Shown here piece after piece: positions 6,197-7,090 of a DNA stretch of 7,090 nt. A model generated the notes under the pieces. It made no database searches, was not told where the DNA came from, and saw only the letters and a list, made by a program, of their open reading frames with translations. Location: positions 1-7,090 of the forward strand of contig JAKCCY010000137.1 in the NCBI GenBank assembly GCA_021838765.1, written 5' to 3'. The stretch comes from Nitrospirota bacterium (lineage in GTDB: Bacteria > Nitrospirota_A > Leptospirillia > Leptospirillales > Leptospirillaceae). Positions within the stretch are counted from its first letter, which is position 1. Every line of letters begins with the position of its first letter. The translations under genes were made by a program, and so were the position numbers.

Positions 6197-6310
6197 GTGT
6201 CCGTAATACTGAATTTTTTGAGCTTGACGCATCTGACGTGGCAGCTTTTAAAAGACGAAAGTATCAGTAACTTCCCTGAAGAGGAAGATCTGACGGAGTT
6301 GTTGAAATGA
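6197..6310 (+). CDS. Possible 37-residue ORF overlapping the next start
   Basis: A GTG at 6197 opens a 37-codon frame with a hydrophobic N-terminus (SVILNFLSLTHL) and an acidic C-terminus (FPEEEDLTELLK). Its TGA overlaps the ATG of the next ORF (ATGA at 6307-6310), a layout common in coupled genes. No good ribosome-binding sequence precedes the GTG, and a TTG at 6185 is an alternative. A competing frame at 6136-6270 covers part of the same DNA. It could be the damaged end of a longer gene. Confidence 0.25.
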   Translation: MSVILNFLSLTHLTWQLLKDESISNFPEEEDLTELLK

Positions 6311-6513
6311 AACCTGGAACATTTACCGAACTTGGAAAGCTCCTTTTGAACGCCGGTCTTGCTGTTTTCATTGCGGCTATTATTCAACCACTTGTTACCG
6401 TTACGAATCCCCCCAAAATTGACTATGGCGTTATTCTTGGTGGTATACTTGGAGTAACTTTTTTGATCGGAATTGGACTGATGCTTCTGGAGAAAGGGGG
6501 CGGAAATGTTTAA
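6307..6513 (+). CDS. Small two-helix membrane protein
   Basis: The gene encodes 68 residues. The ATG at 6307 has GGAG (6295-6298) 8 nt upstream. Residues about 12-32 (LLLNAGLAVFIAAIIQPLV core) and 40-61 (YGVILGGILGVTFLIGIGLM core) are membrane helices joined by a short TNPPKID loop; the C-terminus EKGGGNV is polar. Small two-helix proteins of this type are common in mobile elements, but the family is not identified. The stop overlaps the start of the next ORF by 8 nt, suggesting translational coupling. Its setting with two more tiny membrane or exported ORFs recalls the coat-protein block of filamentous phages, but there is no sequence match that I can claim. Confidence 0.65.
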   Translation: MKPGTFTELGKLLLNAGLAVFIAAIIQPLVTVTNPPKIDYGVILGGILGVTFLIGIGLMLLEKGGGNV

Positions 6514-6619
6514 CCTTAGTCCCGCGGCAACGACCATCATCATTATGTCATCATTCCTCTCCGCATTGGCTGGCGGAATTCTTTTGTATTCGAACCTCCA
6601 CAAGAAACATCCTCGTTGA
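6506..6619 (+). CDS. 37-residue single-helix membrane protein
   Basis: This ORF begins inside the end of the previous gene, with its ATG at 6506 preceded by AGAAAGGGGG (6491-6500), a strong ribosome-binding sequence. It reads MFNLSPAATTIIIMSSFLSA then LAGGILLYSNLHKKHPR: one hydrophobic helix at about residues 9-28 and a basic tail (HKKHPR), giving a clear membrane topology with the positive end likely in the cytoplasm. Size and layout resemble minor coat proteins of filamentous phages (about 32-33 residues, one helix), but many unrelated small membrane peptides look the same. Good start signals and coupling favour it being real. Confidence 0.5.
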   Translation: MFNLSPAATTIIIMSSFLSALAGGILLYSNLHKKHPR

Positions 6620-6633
6620 GTTGAAACCCCTTC

Positions 6634-6855
6634 ATTAGACATCTGACGACAGGGATCTTCCTTCTTCTCCTGCTTATCGTGCCGTCAAAGGCTTTCGCCT
6701 GGAACGCTCCATGCTTTGCCAAGCTCTCCTCGCTTGGAGCGACAGCGGCGGGAGCGTCACAGCTTTCCATTGCCGGGGTTCTGGGAACCGGCAATGTCGT
6801 CGCAAGCGTAATGATCGCCGGAATTGTCCCCTTCCTTGAATCTATCGGTCCATAG
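6634..6855 (+). CDS. Small signal-peptide-bearing hydrophobic protein lacking a standard start codon
   Basis: An open frame of 73 codons ends at TAG 6853-6855 and begins after a TGA at 6622-6624. It has no ATG, GTG or TTG ahead of its signal peptide; the first plausible starts are ATT at 6634 (giving RHLTTGIFLLLLLIVPSKAFA after the start) or CTG at 6643. If ATT was once ATG, the product would have a textbook signal peptide cleaved after A22 (AFA|W) and a mature chain of 51 residues: a polar part with one Cys (WNAPCFAKLSSLG) and one hydrophobic helix (about 44-68). The precursor length equals that of M13 coat protein pVIII (73) and the plan is alike, but the basic C-terminus of pVIII is absent. 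A short VirB2-like pilin is another idea. It may be a start-lost pseudogene or use a rare start. Confidence 0.45.
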   Translation: MRHLTTGIFLLLLLIVPSKAFAWNAPCFAKLSSLGATAAGASQLSIAGVLGTGNVVASVMIAGIVPFLESIGP

Positions 6856-6922
6856 GTCACACAAGGAAGCGAATGGATCGCCATTATATGGCTACAGATA
6901 TGGGGTTTTGCTATGGAAAGGA

Positions 6923-6971
6923 TGGTGCCCCCGGGGTGACTCGAACACCCGACACAAGGTTTAGGAAACCT
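6923..6971 (-). repeat. tRNA-Arg(CCU)-like 3'-fragment, right attachment-like copy
   Basis: Identical to the left copy over 40 bp (6923-6962) and with the same T arm, acceptor strand and CCA. Here the anticodon loop reads TTCCTAA on the minus strand, giving anticodon CCU (arginine), and the anticodon stem pairs fully (GAGGT with ACCTT, including one G-T pair). The D arm and 5' acceptor strand are again missing; AT-rich DNA follows to the right. The inverted repeat AGGTTT/AAACCT (6957-6962 and 6966-6971) around the anticodon fits core-type binding sites of a tyrosine integrase that crosses over at the anticodon loop. Confidence 0.8.
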
Positions 6972-7040
6972 CTTATTTAAAAAACAATAACCCTTTATTT
7001 AAGCCAAAAAATAGTGTTTTTGATGTCCACAAAATGCCTT

Positions 7041-7061
7041 TTGCCGTGCTCTTGCCGTGCT
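7041..7061. repeat. Tandem 10-bp repeats, possible integrase arm sites
   Basis: TTGCCGTGCT occurs at 7041-7050 and again at 7052-7061, an 11-bp period close to one helical turn, about 80 bp to the right of the second tRNA fragment. Tyrosine integrases of tRNA-targeting elements use short direct repeats at such distances from the core as arm-type sites. No integrase reading frame can be recognised in the last 120 bp on either strand, so the role is inferred from position only. Confidence 0.4.
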
Positions 7062-7090
7062 GACTCCGAAAATGATATTCTTTTTTCATA

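Larger units (their letters stand above)
5852..6962. mobile_element. Small integrated element or remnant bounded by tRNA 3'-end direct repeats
   Basis: An exact 40-bp direct repeat of a tRNA 3' end flanks about 1,031 bp. Tyrosine-recombinase elements that use tRNA genes leave this signature: the element restores one intact tRNA and leaves 3'-fragments at the far end of each inserted unit. With the tRNA pointing leftwards, the intact gene and an integrase would lie right of 7090, making this the outermost unit of a possible tandem array. Contents are an antitoxin remnant and very small ORFs; no integrase, replication or packaging gene fits. Base composition is visibly more AT-rich than the genes to the left. 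Whether it is a degenerate leftover or a very small satellite that relies on another integrase cannot be settled here. Confidence 0.6.

Noticed and set aside
6136..6270. A 44-codon ORF (MPLLVDIFGVTK...) after the antitoxin remnant
   Set aside because: It overlaps both the remnant and the better-placed frame at 6197-6310, has no ribosome-binding sequence, and shows no recognisable pattern beyond a charged tail.
6543..6884. A 113-codon minus-strand frame across the right part of the element
   Set aside because: It is opposite the signal-peptide frame at 6634-6855, which has far clearer protein features.
5852..6962. CRISPR array
   Set aside because: There are only two repeat copies about 1 kb apart, and they match a tRNA 3' end.
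6975..7089. A minus-strand 38-codon frame at the right edge (MKKEYHFRSQHGK...) as the end of an integrase
   Set aside because: No integrase motif is visible, all three minus frames are short, and the region contains the 10-bp repeats instead.

Overview
The window looks like the edge of a bacterial chromosomal core region running into a small integrated element. The kdpD-type gene, the Gram-negative envelope genes (a lipoprotein and an outer-membrane barrel), frequent TTG/GTG starts with clear Shine-Dalgarno sites, and a mid-range GC content with C/G-ending codons would fit an acidophilic Nitrospirota such as Leptospirillum. That assignment is an inference from style and was not confirmed by any search.

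Left part (1-973): the first codons of a minus-strand gene run off the left edge. A minus-strand gene for an exported protein of unknown function (147-725) follows. Between them lies a 22-bp perfect palindrome (96-117). A 248-bp divergent intergenic region (726-973) holds a strong hairpin, a weak promoter candidate and a near-copy of part of that palindrome.

Centre (974-5789): the main gene (974-3196) encodes a 740-residue soluble protein made of two tandem copies of the KdpD N-terminal sensor module (P-loop ATPase-like domain plus universal-stress-protein domain). It has no transmembrane bundle and no histidine kinase. No kdpABC or kdpE is visible next to it. It is followed by a helix-turn-helix/DUF1232 membrane-associated protein, a TPR lipoprotein and a 361-residue outer-membrane beta-barrel protein, all on the plus strand and possibly co-transcribed. 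A possible small minus-strand gene overlaps the 3' end of the kdpD-like gene.

Right part (5790-7090): two exact 40-bp direct repeats (5852-5891 and 6923-6962) are the 3' part of a tRNA gene read on the minus strand: anticodon loop, T arm, acceptor strand and CCA. Neither copy has a 5' half, which is the usual trace of tyrosine-recombinase integration into a tRNA gene. The roughly 1-kb segment between them carries a 5'-truncated, nonsense-mutated HigA-like antitoxin remnant. It also carries a tightly packed string of very small plus-strand ORFs: a two-helix membrane protein, a single-helix membrane protein and a signal-peptide-bearing peptide without a normal start codon. To the right of the second repeat is a tandem pair of 10-bp repeats that could be integrase arm sites. 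An intact tRNA and an integrase would be expected further right, outside the window.
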